Positions 37,531-48,122 of a stretch of 64,000 nucleotides of DNA are shown piece after piece. The position numbers and the translations under genes are program-made. Source of the DNA: Vitrella brassicaformis (Eukaryota > Sar > Vitrellaceae). The notes under the pieces were generated by a model. It did not search any database, had not been told where the DNA came from, and saw only the letters and a program-made list of their open reading frames with translations. Every line of letters starts with the position of its first letter. Position 1 is the first letter of the stretch. The stretch covers positions 343,123 through 407,122 of the forward strand of contig CDMY01000366.1 of the NCBI GenBank assembly GCA_001179505.1, written 5' to 3'.

Positions 37531-39128
37531 TCACTCCCTCCGGCACCCCTCTGCGTCCCGCCTGTCGGAGCACTCGCCTCGGGCACTGCTCGTCCGCAGC
37601 CCCGCCACACCACCACCACCACCACCAGCACCAGCACCAGCAGCAGCCTTCTGTGCATATCGTTTGGGGTCATACAAGATGGAGTTGGCGTCAATGCGAT
37701 AGCTGATGGCGGCGGGGATCGTCCAGTCCCTCGGCAGCGGCGTCAGGGCCTCCACCAGGAGGTTGAGGCACGCTGACCGGCGGAACGCGGCGACGAGTGC
37801 GCCGCCGTTGCGCCACGAGAGGCCCCATAGTGAGGACCAGTTCTCGAGTGAGCGAGCGTTGTCGAGGTAAAGGGCCGCCTGGCCGTCGGGGGAGCTGTGG
37901 GCCGCCACCCAATTCATCGCCATGTCCTCGCAATTCAACTCGCGGTTGAACATCTCCATCAGCCCGCTGCACACACAACGGACACACACCATAGCAACCG
38001 GGGAATGAATCGCTTGTCGTTCCTCTTGGTGCGTGTGTACCGGGGCATGGTGTGCTCGTATTCGAGCAGCAGCCTCCTTGGCACGAGTGCAGCGGCGGTC
38101 AGGATGATGTTGCCGGGGTCGGCCTGATAGTGGAACTCCCCCGTCTCGGTGCAAACGGCGAACGACCGCGAGAGGTCTTCCGTGCCCACCAGCTTGCTGT
38201 CGCCCCCGTACAGGTGAGCCACAACCGCCATCTTGAAGATCGTCTCGCACTCGAACGACCGGTCGTCATCGAGATTCAGCACGTAATCGGTCGACGTCTC
38301 GTTGCCGATGAGGAACCGCTCGCCGAGGTCCCTCTTGCCGGCGATGAGACGCACGGTCTTGGGGAAGGGCACTGGCTCCTGTGGGGGGGTGGGGGTCTCC
38401 CAGAGGGAGCTGTCCTGGGGCAGCGGGCCGAAGGGGACGTCGGGCCACCAGTCGATGAGCACCTCCTTGACCAGGGGGCATGTGAGCAGGGGGATGAGGT
38501 TATGCGCCAGCCAGCTGTCGCGCCTCTTCTTGCCCATGTACACCACAACCGTCACCGTGTCGTTGAGCTTCCCGGGGTCGGCCACCATCCACATGTCGGC
38601 GGGAAGATCCATGTCGTCCCTCTCCGTCTCGGCCCGCGACACAAAGGCCGTGCTGGGACACCTGCACGGCTCCCACTGGTCGAGCTTCACGTCGGGCGGT
38701 GGTCCAGATGCGGGGATGGGCGGCCTGTCAGGGCTCTGGAGGAAGCCCTGGAAGCCCCGACAGGTGTGCACAATGGACGGCGTCCAGTCGGACCACCTCA
38801 GGAAGGCCCAGAAGCTCACCAAGAAGATAGCAAAGAAGGCCAGCAGCGGCCCTCCCACCCTAATCACCGGGTGCCTCGCCAGCTTGCCAAGGCATCCACA
38901 CCGACACCTCACGCACCGACACCGGCCGCATGCTAAAGACGGCGGGCACGCACAGCGGCACCGGCAAAGGCGCGACAGCCTGCACAGAGGCCGCGAATTC
39001 GGGGACGGCGAGTAGCAAAGGGACGGGAGGCTCCAGCAGGGACGGGAAGGGGTGGGGCTGGGGGGAGGACCGTCCGCACGGGGGCTGGGCGACGACAGGC
39101 ACGACAGCCGAGTTGACCGAAGGAACAT
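37531..39128 (-). CDS. GT64 (exostosin/EXTL2-like) glycosyltransferase
   Basis: Two exons: 39128-38041 and 37966-37531, giving 507 aa. The N-terminus is Cys/Arg/Pro-rich, then one membrane helix (GPLLAFFAIFLVSFWAFLRW, about residue 92-111), so type II Golgi topology. The catalytic domain matches the C-terminal half of exostosins: VTVVVYMGKKRRDSWLAHNL, VKEVLIDWWPDVP, STDYVLNLDDDRSFECE (LDDD is the DXD metal-binding motif) and NIILTAAALVPRRLL. After the intron comes ELNCEDMAMNWVAA, with the conserved ED pair. Such enzymes transfer GlcNAc, GalNAc or similar sugars from UDP donors. The tail after SILYDPKRYA is Ala/Gly-rich from a GGT repeat. Confidence 0.88.
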
Positions 39129-39568
39129 TGTGGGTCAAGGCCTTGCAGCCGTAGACAATATATGCCCCCTTCTCTGCTACTTGTGCACCGACAGGGATGG
39201 GTGCACGGCTGTCATGGGCTGTCGTGGTCCGCCAGCAGTGAGCTCCACCGCCCCCCACATCCTCCGATGAGTCCTCGTGACTTGGTCTTGCCTCACAGTC
39301 GCAGGCGTCGAGAAGAAGAGAGCAACGGGCTCTAAGACCTCGACGGTTGGCCCCTATCCTCCTCTGTCCATCGCCTTTGCTTCCTCTTTTTCCTTCTTCC
39401 CCTCTCGCAGCAGCGGTTTCAGGGAGCACCCTAGGCGCCACTTTAAATTCATCTGGGCTAGGGTAGCGCTTCCCAGAGCTGTGTCCCAGAGCTGCGGGCG
39501 CATCATTTCCTCAACATCATAACCCTCCCCTCCCCTCGAATTGAATCATCCATCGCGTCACGTCCACG
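39129..39568. promoter_or_regulatory. Divergent promoter, GT64 / fatty-acid hydroxylase
   Basis: 440 bp. At 39411-39435 the composite motif CAGCGGTTTCAGGGA followed by CACCCTAGG repeats the one at 6989-7013 with only two substitutions. It lies 134 bp before the hydroxylase ATG; the copy at 6989 lies about 90 bp before the CRAL-TRIO ATG, in the same orientation. Confidence 0.55.
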
Positions 39569-40972
39569 ATGCAGGCGAACCAGCCGTCACACGGGGATCG
39601 CACGCAGCCCACCCCGGGGAAGCCAAAGAAGGATGTCGAGTTTGGGTATCCATGGCCTGAGAGCTTGCTGTCCTGGCTGGGTCTACACGCCGTGTTCTAC
39701 GTTCTGGAGAACGGCTTCCAAATCCTCCTGGCCTACGCCACCACGGTCAGGCATGACACGGGGCAAAAACATCTTGAGCAGGCATGTGTGCGACTGTGAG
39801 ATCTCTGTCTGCTTGTGTGCCTGTCTGCAGGCTTCCCTGACGCCGTTGTTCCTGTGGGCATTCGCGTCTGAGTGGGTCAACTCGAGCGTCTTCCTCTACT
39901 GGCTGGCTCTGTTCGTCCTGACATACATTCTGTCACTCTCCGAGTACTTCGCCGTCTCAACGATGGTCGATTTGCTCGCCGACAGCGACTGGATCTTCCC
40001 CCCATCCATCCGATTCAGCTCACACAAACGCGACCAGCTGCGCCGGAGGCGGGCCGACACCACTGAGACCGTCGACACAGACACCGACCACAAGGAAGCA
40101 GAGCAGCAGCAGCAGCAGCAGCAGCATGAGGGTGTGGATGAGCACGGAGCGAGCAGGTTCGACTACTCCCACCGGCAGTACCTGCGCAACCACCTGCTGT
40201 TCACGGCCCGGTGGGCCATCCCGATCGCCGTCGGCAGTGTGATCTGGATACCCCGATTCCACCTCGTGCACAACCCGCCAGTGTGGATGATACCCCTCAA
40301 GGTGCGCTGGGTGTATGCATACATGCACACCAGACCAGCTGTCTTGTGTGTGGTCTGCTGTGCTGTTTGTGTGTGGGTGCAGGTGCAGCTCTCCCTGATC
40401 TTCGCCGACCTGGCGTATTGGGTGGTGCACTACAGCCAGCACCGGTGGCGTTGGGTGTACAAGTGGACCGACCACACCTACCACCACACTTTCCAATACC
40501 CATGGGGGAGCGCCGGTCAGCCAACACACACGCACACACACACACACGAACAGCCAGAACGTCAACACATCTGAATGAGTTGATGTGATGTGTTGGTCAT
40601 GCATCAGGCACGTGGTTGGGCACGTGGGATCTGATGCTTTCCGCGCTCTCCCTTGGCTCAGTCAATGTGTTCCTGATCGAAATGATGTTCGGCCGCATCA
40701 GTCTGTTCGAGTACGTGCTCATGATGAACTACGTGTTCGAGATGGTGTGCGTCGACCACTCCGGCAGCCAGCTGCCCTTCTGGTCGGGCTGCCCGTACCT
40801 GCCGCCTCTCGGGTACTTGCTGGGGTTCGACAAGTCCATCGCACTGCACGAGGCACACCACAACTTCAACCGCTACAGCTATGGGCTGCTCGGGGTGGGC
40901 GACTGGTTGGCCGGCACTCGCATGTACCCCGCTGAGTACCCCGGCCCACACCCCAAGGGCAAACAGTTCTGA
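39569..40972 (+). CDS. Fatty-acid hydroxylase / sterol desaturase family protein
   Basis: Four exons: 39569-39745, 39831-40301, 40383-40515 and 40608-40972, giving 381 aa. Membrane di-iron enzyme with the three His clusters of the family: HYSQH (H232-H236), HTYHH (H247-H251) and HEAHH (H341-H345), plus VDHSG (H311). Hydrophobic segments flank these. Family members hydroxylate or desaturate sterols, sphingolipids or alkanes in the ER; the sequence does not settle the substrate. A Gln run coded by CAG repeats (about 40100-40125) sits in a charged loop before the first box. The first ATG agrees with a short polar N-terminus ahead of the first helix. Confidence 0.9.
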
Positions 40973-42332
40973 CTGACTGCCTGGTCGGTCTGTCTGGCTG
41001 TGAATCAGATTTTTCCTTCGCTGGGCTGGCTGCCTTTTTCGTTGGTCGTGGAACGCCACCGTGTGGTCGTCACACGTGAAGGCGGTCAGCAGCGCCTGCC
41101 GTGTTTTTTATGGTCCCCCCCTCTTTTTATCTCCTTGCCATGCCAGCTGCCTCGGTGCATGCGCATGGCCACATGGTCGCATGTGTGTGTGCTTGTTGTC
41201 GTGTGTGTGGATGGATTCATGTATGGGTGTAGTGTATCTTCGAGAGGCCACGGACCACGCGCAACTGCGCCTCGATGGTGTCGTGTCGTGTGTCCGTGTG
41301 TATGTGCTGTACATGCCCTGACTGGGTGCACATGTTGAATGAATGGGGGGGGCGCGAAGACATCGTCAGTCGATTCATGTGTGTATGTTGATGTTTTTAT
41401 CCGTGTGGTTGTGCGTGTTCTGCGTGTGGTGGGACATGATTGATTGTTGGGCTGTGCGGTGCGGCTGTGTATGTTCACGTGCCGCGCCGCGCCCAGGCAA
41501 CAACATGTCACGACCCACAGGCCCAGCCCACTGACTTGCTGAGACAAAACACGGGGTGGGTGCGGTGCATTGATGGGTGGGTGTGCTGCAGGGACGGACC
41601 GTACGCGTCTCAGCTGTATTTTGTATAGTAGAGCGTGAATTCAGCTTACGCGGCAACTTGACTTCCCTCCATCCATTGGTGTCCAGCCGGCGGGCGGCGA
41701 ATGTGACCACGTGTGGTTTGTGCATGTCAGTTTGTGTGTATCAGTCAGTATCTTTTTCCCTTTGCTCGTGCACTGACTGCCCCAGTGAATGAAAGCAACG
41801 GGGATGGCAGCGTTGAGTGTGTTGTAACGTCGGTGGCTTGTGTGGTCCCTGTCTTTGGTCGGCGGATGAATTGCAGCCTCGAGCACACGCACGCACGGTC
41901 GCTTCCTTGGGGATACGTTGGTCCATGGGTCGCGACAGTGTGAGTGTGTTCTTCTGGCGGCAGCTCCGCCAGCGAGATGGAGTGGAGGGATGGAAGGAAT
42001 TCGTCAGTTTTGGACGTTTATTAATGACCTCAACAGAGCGACCGGAACGCGCCGCGCCCCACGTACGTTGTATATGGATGAGCAACAAGGATAACCGGTC
42101 AAGCATCACGTGTGTCTTCATATGGCACGCTCGCGGAAGTCAAATTACACGCACGCATCCATCCGTCACCCACAGTCAGTCATCGGTCCGGTCCGCCAAT
42201 CATTACTCACGGCTGTACAAAGCTTCCAATCACTGCGTCGCGCAGAGAGACTACCGACGCCCTCCAGTTGGGCAGGCGGGCAAGCAAAGAGTTGACCCCC
42301 AATCCGTCAGTCAGTCAGTAGTCCGTCGTCGG
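40973..42332. other. Convergent spacer
   Basis: Between the stops of the hydroxylase and EAF6 genes. TG-rich without a supported gene; CCATCCAT and GTCAGTCAGT short repeats only. Confidence 0.6.
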
Positions 42333-42874
42333 TCAGTGCTTCTTGCCCGACGTCTTGCGGGGCTTGCTCGACTGCCCAGCCACACTGCGGCCCTCGTCCG
42401 TGAAGGCATCATCTGCATACCAACACACCACAGCGGCCAAGATCAGCATCACCACTGCCTTGCTTGCGTGTGTGAGTGCGGTGTGTGGTGTGTGGTGGGT
42501 TCTTTCGTTTGCTGACCTTGGACGTTGGCGTGTTGCGGCGGCATCAGGCCGTTGATCTGTGTGTTGTCCATGGCCATCTGTGTGTGCAAGTGCTGCATCT
42601 GCTCGAGGCTCACGACGGGCGACGAGAGGGAAGAGCGCGAGAACCAGCGGTCCTGGTCCTTGACGGGCTCGGCGTTGTCAGCTCGTCGTGCGTTCTTCTT
42701 GTTGATGGCCGTGTTGTATCCGTCCCACCCCTTGAGGATGTTGCCGAAGGTGGCGGTCTCGTTGAGGTAGTCGGACTCGAAGTCGTAGATCTTCTGCTCT
42801 ATCTGGCTGAGGCTCTCCTTGAGCTCCTCACGCGCCTTCTTGATCTCCTTCAGTGTGCTCGACTCTACACGCAT
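42333..42874 (-). CDS. EAF6/MEAF6 chromatin subunit
   Basis: Two exons: 42874-42517 and 42412-42333, giving 145 aa. The N-terminal half matches the Eaf6 family: a coiled coil (KKAREELKESLSQIEQKIYD) running into FESDYLNETATFGNILKGWD, where the family has IY.FE..YL.ET...GNI..G. EAF6 is a small subunit of NuA4/MYST-type histone acetyltransferase complexes. The C-terminal tail is basic (KPRKTSGKKH). An AG just before codon 5 could be an acceptor for an upstream exon, so the first four residues are uncertain. Divergent from alpha-SNAP, 140 bp between starts. Confidence 0.88.
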
Positions 42875-43014
42875 CGCCAAGCCACAAACGAGCAGGGGGG
42901 CACAACGAGTGCACTGCTGGGATAGTAACTGGCTCAAATAACGGAGATTCAGTTTTTGCTTTTTCCTTCAAGCTCGCCAAATCGTGCGAGCTTCCCTTCT
43001 CCAGGACGGGGGAA
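42875..43014. promoter_or_regulatory. Divergent promoter, EAF6 / alpha-SNAP
   Basis: Perfect 8-bp inverted repeat: AAGCTCGC at 42970-42977 and GCGAGCTT at 42986-42993, 8-bp spacer. Same arms as at 14619-14653 in the PEX6/ZGPAT spacer, in the opposite order. Confidence 0.55.
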
Positions 43015-44677
43015 ATGGGCGAGGCAGCACGAGATTTGTTGTCCAAGGCGGACAAGAAGCTCAAGGGCGGGCTGCTCAGCTTCTTGTCTGGCTCGTCGCG
43101 GTACGATGAGGCGTGCGAACTCTACCAGCAGGCGGCGAACCAGTTCAAGCTGCAAAAGATGTGTAAGCGGACACAAAGGCAGACGCATCCTCTCATTATC
43201 TGTCGCTGATCTGTGTGTGTTGTGTGTTGGCTACGGCAGGGCAAGATGCGGCCGAGGCGTTCATCCGGTGTGCGCATTGCCAGCACCAGTTGCAGAGCGC
43301 AACGGAGGAGGCCAACTTCCTCATGGAGGCCGCCAGTGTCATGAGGAAATACTCCACTTCAGGTGCACAACACACACACACACACACACGTGTGCACATC
43401 CCACCAGTGTTGATCTGTACAATGCCTCCCTCTTTCCTGTCCTCTCTCCCTTTGTGTCGCTGCGCGTCGGTTTGTGTGCTGGTGCAGATGCCGTGGAGCA
43501 GTACAACAAGGCAGTAGAGCTGTACAGCGCTGCGGGTCGTTTTGCCCAGTCGGCCAAGATCCTCAAGCAGGTGGCGGAGCTCTACGAGGGCGATGGCGAC
43601 TACGAGCGGGCCGTTCAGTTCTACAGGAGGGCCGCTGACTTGTTCGAAATGGACGACTATGGAAAGTCAGCCAGTCACAGCCACCATACCAGACAGACAC
43701 ACAAAGGCGATGGATGCCTGTTGTGTATGTGTGGATGTCTGCGCGCAGGTCTCAGTTGACGGCGTGTATGCTCAAGATTGCCGAGTACATCGCACGGTAC
43801 GAGAAGAAGCTCGAGGAGGCCATTCAGGTCAGCCAGTCCACCAGCCAGCAGACCCTTCGACGATGGAGGCGCATCCGTGTCTTGTGTCCCTCGCGGCATT
43901 GTCAGATTTTTGAGAAGGAGGGCCAGAAGGCGTTGCAGAACAGTCTGATCCAGTTTGGCGCCAAGGAGCACTTTCTCAAGGCGGGCATCCTGCACCTGGC
44001 GACCAACGTGGGCAGGCACATCACACCACACACACACCCATGAACGCACATTGCCATCCATCCATCCATCGGTGGTGTGTGCGGGTGCGTGTGTGTCATC
44101 AGGACGCCGTGAATGCCAAGTTGGCCTACGAGAAGTACGAGGCCATGGACCCAAGGTGGGCGGCCCACCGATTCACTCGCACACAGAGATACACAAAGCA
44201 AAAATGCGGTCTCTGCGTGTGTGTATGTGTGACAGATTTGGTCCGTCGCGGGAAGGACAGCTCCTCAAGGTCCGCACAGTGCATGTTCGAACACATTTGA
44301 CGGCGAGCGGTGCCACAACCCTCGGCCGTGGTGTGGTTGCTCTTTTGTGTGCAGGCGATGGTTGAGGCCTTCGAGCAGAACAACGTCGACCAGTTTGTTG
44401 AAGCCATGTGAGCCCCACACACCACCCATCATACGTGTGTGTCGTGTGTGTGTGTGATGGTTATGTGCGTGGTGTCAGCCACGAGTATGACACCATCACC
44501 AAGCTGGATGCCTGGAAGACACACTTCCTCTACAATGTGAGCCAGCAAATGCCGACCAGCACACCACACGGGCTGCCTCTTGATGTGTTGTGTGTGCTTC
44601 ATTGTGTGGTGCAGGTGAAGGAGCAGATGGCGCCCTCAGCTCCCGAGGGCGAGGGCGGGGAGGTGGACCTCACCTGA
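43015..44677 (+). CDS. Alpha-SNAP (soluble NSF attachment protein)
   Basis: Ten exons: 43015-43162, 43240-43362, 43488-43665, 43749-43827, 43906-44007, 44103-44155, 44236-44269, 44355-44407, 44479-44536 and 44615-44677, giving 296 aa, matching the usual about 295. TPR-like helical protein: DEACELYQQAANQFKLQKMW, AAEAFIRCAHCQ, AVEQYNKAVELYSAAGRFAQ, VAELYEGDGDYERAVQFY, AGILHLATNDAVNAKLAYEK and, near the end, HEYDTITKLDAWKT. It binds SNARE complexes and recruits and activates NSF for vesicle-fusion recycling. The very small exons (34-58 bp) all restore frame. Confidence 0.95.
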
Positions 44678-44965
44678 CTGAGGGAGGGCACGTGTGTGCG
44701 CTGAGTGAGTCAGCGTGTTTTTGACTGACTGGAGTGATAGAGGCTGCGAAGATGATGCACTCGATGCATGCAGAAGCTTTTTCTCGTGACTGAATAAATC
44801 CTTGACTCAACTTTTGATATGTATTCCATCGGGCTGATTCCATCGGGCTGAACCATGGAGTGAGCATCCAATCACTAGGAGGGTTTCCGCTAGGGTCCAG
44901 GGTACGAGACCCTGAAAGCTGAGTGTCGAAGCCTTGTGGCGACCCGTTGGCTCCCGCCGGTTTTG
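44678..44965. promoter_or_regulatory. Spacer with CCCTGAAA-type motifs and a 14-bp tandem repeat
   Basis: TTCCATCGGGCTGA occurs twice (44824-44850). At 44879-44918 there are AGGGTTTCC, CTAGGGT, CAGGGT and ACCCTGAAA, the same words as the composite motifs at 6989 and 39411, here partly on the other strand. Position is 50-90 bp before the EF-hand start. Confidence 0.4.
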
Positions 44966-46313
44966 ATGGCCCACCGTCAGGCGCAGCGGTCTCTCCGAGC
45001 CCTTCCCGCCTTCCCCACCCCTCCCCCGACCCTCCTCAGGCCCGTGCAGGCCACCAGCGCACGGACGTACTCATCGGGAGTCGTCAATGTACAGGTAAGT
45101 ACCGACACACCCACCGCACCCAGCCTCACAAGAATGCAGATGTGCTGGAGGAGAGTGCTGTGCTCGTGTGTCTGTGGTTGGTTGTTGCAGCCCACTTTCT
45201 CTCCCATTCGTGACTTTGCCGAGTTCTACACGTCGCTGCGGGTAGTGCCCAAGACCGACCCTGCCGCCAGCCACGTCGACCCGGGGACGGCCTTCCTCTA
45301 TGTGCGCAATGTGCTTAAGGACGTGCCCGTGGCTGAGGCGCTGGAGATATTCTCGATGGGCCAGGTCAAGGGCTTCGTGGACGAGACGGCGTTCAAACGG
45401 GCCCTCACCTGTGTGCTGGAGAGATACCACAACCACCCGCTGCACCACAGCAACGGGCTGACCATTCCTGACGGGCTGCTCGACGGTGCGCAGGGAGGGA
45501 GAGGGAAGAGAGACGGGGGATGGGATGCTTTGCGTCACTTCACTTGGTCTCTCATTTGTGGCGTTTGTGTTGGTGCGTGTTGTGGTGTGGTCAGCTGCGT
45601 GGGGGATTTTTGACAAGTTGCGTCAGGGCAAGGTGAACGTGCTGGAGCTGACGCCCACCATCTGCTTCTACTGCAAAGGCACCGTCGAAGACAGAATAGA
45701 TGGTACTTACACATATGTCAAGAGGGAATGGAGGCGGGGGACGCAGATGTGCAGGTGTCGGCACAGACGAGTCTGTCATCATGTCACGTCAGCTGTGTTT
45801 GCGTTGTTTGATGAGGACCACAACGGCTACATTGAGTTCGAGGAGATGACCAAACTGCTCACATCGCTGTACAGAGGTGCGCACCGTGCTGACAGACAGA
45901 CATTGGTTGGTTGATGCGGTAGCAAGACGCCACCTGGCCTGACCGTGTCTGCCGTGTGTGGTGTGGACGCAGTGACGTTGACGGAGAAGACCAAGCAGGT
46001 GCTATCCGACTTCAAGATTGACGTGCAGACACCCGAAGAGGTCAGTCAGTCAGGCGACACACGAGCACGCACAGCACCATTCCACCCACACCCACCCATG
46101 GCATCTCTTGACGTTTGCCCGCAGCTCTCCAACCTGACGGCGACGGAGTGCTTCAGGGCGGCGGACGTCAACCACGATCGCAAGCTGTCGCCCGAGGAGT
46201 TCAAGGTCTGGTGCCTCACACCCCCCACCCAACTCTCACCCGGGGAGTCCCTCCTCCGCACCCCCCTTAGCAACCTGCTGCTCGCCATCATGGAGCCGCA
46301 GAAGCCCTTCTGA
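44966..46313 (+). CDS. EF-hand calcium-binding protein with probable mitochondrial presequence
   Basis: Six exons: 44966-45094, 45191-45485, 45595-45702, 45793-45876, 45973-46040 and 46125-46313, giving 290 aa. The C-terminal half resembles recoverin/calcineurin-B-type proteins with two canonical loops: DEDHNGYIEFEE and DVNHDRKLSPEE. A degenerate N-terminal pair lies in ALEIFSMGQVKGFVDETAF and FDKLRQGKVNVLEL. The first 40 residues are rich in Arg, Ala and Pro with no acids and end ATSARTYSSG, like a mitochondrial cleavage site (R-x-Y-S/S). The start at 44966 is the first ATG. Targeting is inferred; the calcium loops are seen directly. Confidence 0.82.
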
Positions 46314-48122
46314 CTGCTGCAGCCCTGGCTGCCTGGCTTGTCCAGAGTGTTGTGTGATACGTGTTGTGTAGGGGGCGGGGGACTTTGAGATTTTTTCGCG
46401 TGGATTGCTGTGGTTATGATTGGAGAATATGGCTGCGAGGAGCTTCTTTTGTCGCGACGAGAGATGCCAATTGACGAGAGGGAGAGAGGGAGGGAGGAAG
46501 TGCAGGCAGGTTTTCCGCCGTGTCTGTGAGTGTGCCTAATGCTCATCCACACATGTATGGTGATCATGGCTGGCCTCAGGTCAGCCGCCCTATGGACCAA
46601 CGACATGCACCCACACGCGCACACTCCCACACGGGCATACACACACACATACTCGCTGCCTTGACCGGCCTTCAGTCACTCCTTTCGGGGGCACCACGCC
46701 TCTCATACAGACACAGACAGACAGACAGAGGGAGGGAGGGAGGGAGGGAGGGAGAGAGGACATGTGCAGGTGTATTGGAAGCAAAGACGCAGCCCAAAGG
46801 GAAGAGTTTTTGCCGGCAGGGGGATGGACGTGGGTGAGTGGGGGGACTTTCTGTGTTGTGCTTCCAGCTGTGTGTGAGCGGTTGTTTTTGGGTTGTCTAT
46901 CGCTGTGCAGAAATGGGGAGAAGTGTGATGACGGACGGATGCACTCATACTCGAAGAACAGAAAGTGTGTGAGGCTGTGTTGTGGAAAGGAAAGATGCTC
47001 GCTCTTTCGATTCCTTCCTCTGTATCTGGCCGATGTAATTCTCACACAGAGATCGATGTGCCGTTCTCTGTGTCGGCGTCGCAACGGGTCTGTTGCAGAG
47101 GAGGAGTCAGGAAATGCAGCAGCAGCGGCGAGCCGAGTCTGTGTCGCTCCTACTGTCTGTCTTGTGTACAACAGACAGACCACACATAGCTACCGTCGGC
47201 ATGCATGCAGATGTAATGTGTCGAGTTTGGTTGGCGAGAGAGAGAAGTGTCGTGTGTCATCGCTTGTTCGCTGCTCGTCTGTCGTGTCATGCGTGCTTTC
47301 TGGTGCGCGTCGCGGTGGCGCGTTCTCTTTGTTGCGAGTCTCAGAGGGGCCAGATGTCGGCTCATCTGTAGGCTTGCATGAAGAGGATGTGTCAGCACTG
47401 TGCGCGAAAAGGCCGCAGGACAAGCTTGGCTCATCCATCCACCACGGCTGATTTTTCTCTCCATTGGCCTGTGATTTTTCCGGACCGACCTCAATTGTCT
47501 GGTCTGTCCGCCTCCTGCCTCCGTGTGTTGTGTGTGGCGAGCGCATGTGCTCTGTGTGAGTGTGCTGCTCTCCACTGGAGTGTGTGTGTACGTGTATGGT
47601 GGTGTGGCTACCCTTGTCCGTCGAGTGAAGTCCGTTCATGCAGTACAGGGGTGGGCCAGGCGGAGCCGTGCGGCGGAGCCGAGCCCGCCCTCCTCTCTCA
47701 CTTGCCTTGCCTGCCTTGCCTGCTGCATGTTGCTGCTGCTGCTGGTGCTGCTGCATAATGAATCTGGTTGCCTGCATGAGGAGGGGATGCGTCTGTGCGC
47801 ACGCACGTACCAACGTACGTGTCGTGAAAGACGGGAGGGGGAGGGGGAGGGGAGGGATGGACAGATTTCTGTTCGCACGTCCATGCGCATGCATCAGTCC
47901 AATCCATGCAGCTCACGATACGTTTCTATGTGCACAATGTCGCGTGCAGTGCATGGGCAGACACAAACAGAAAAACCTCTCAAACACCTTTCGGGACAAA
48001 GATCTGCGACCATTTTGCATGCATGCACTCGCCGAATGCGCCCCCCATGCCCCCAGTCTCAATATCGTCCAATCCAGCTTGCCCGTGGTGTTCTGCGCCA
48101 ATAGGCACCCGGCCCTCTCACC
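46314..48122. other. Gene-free spacer, 1.8 kb
   Basis: No convincing gene on either strand. GGGA repeats at 46729-46755, GCTGCTG-type repeat near 47725-47757 and GGGA/GGGG near 47833-47858. Likely 3' flank of the EF-hand gene plus the promoter of the next gene. Confidence 0.55.

Noticed and set aside
38052-38936. 294-codon open frame opposite the GT64 gene
   Set aside because: Shadow of the glycosyltransferase, whose DXD motif and exon phases are convincing.
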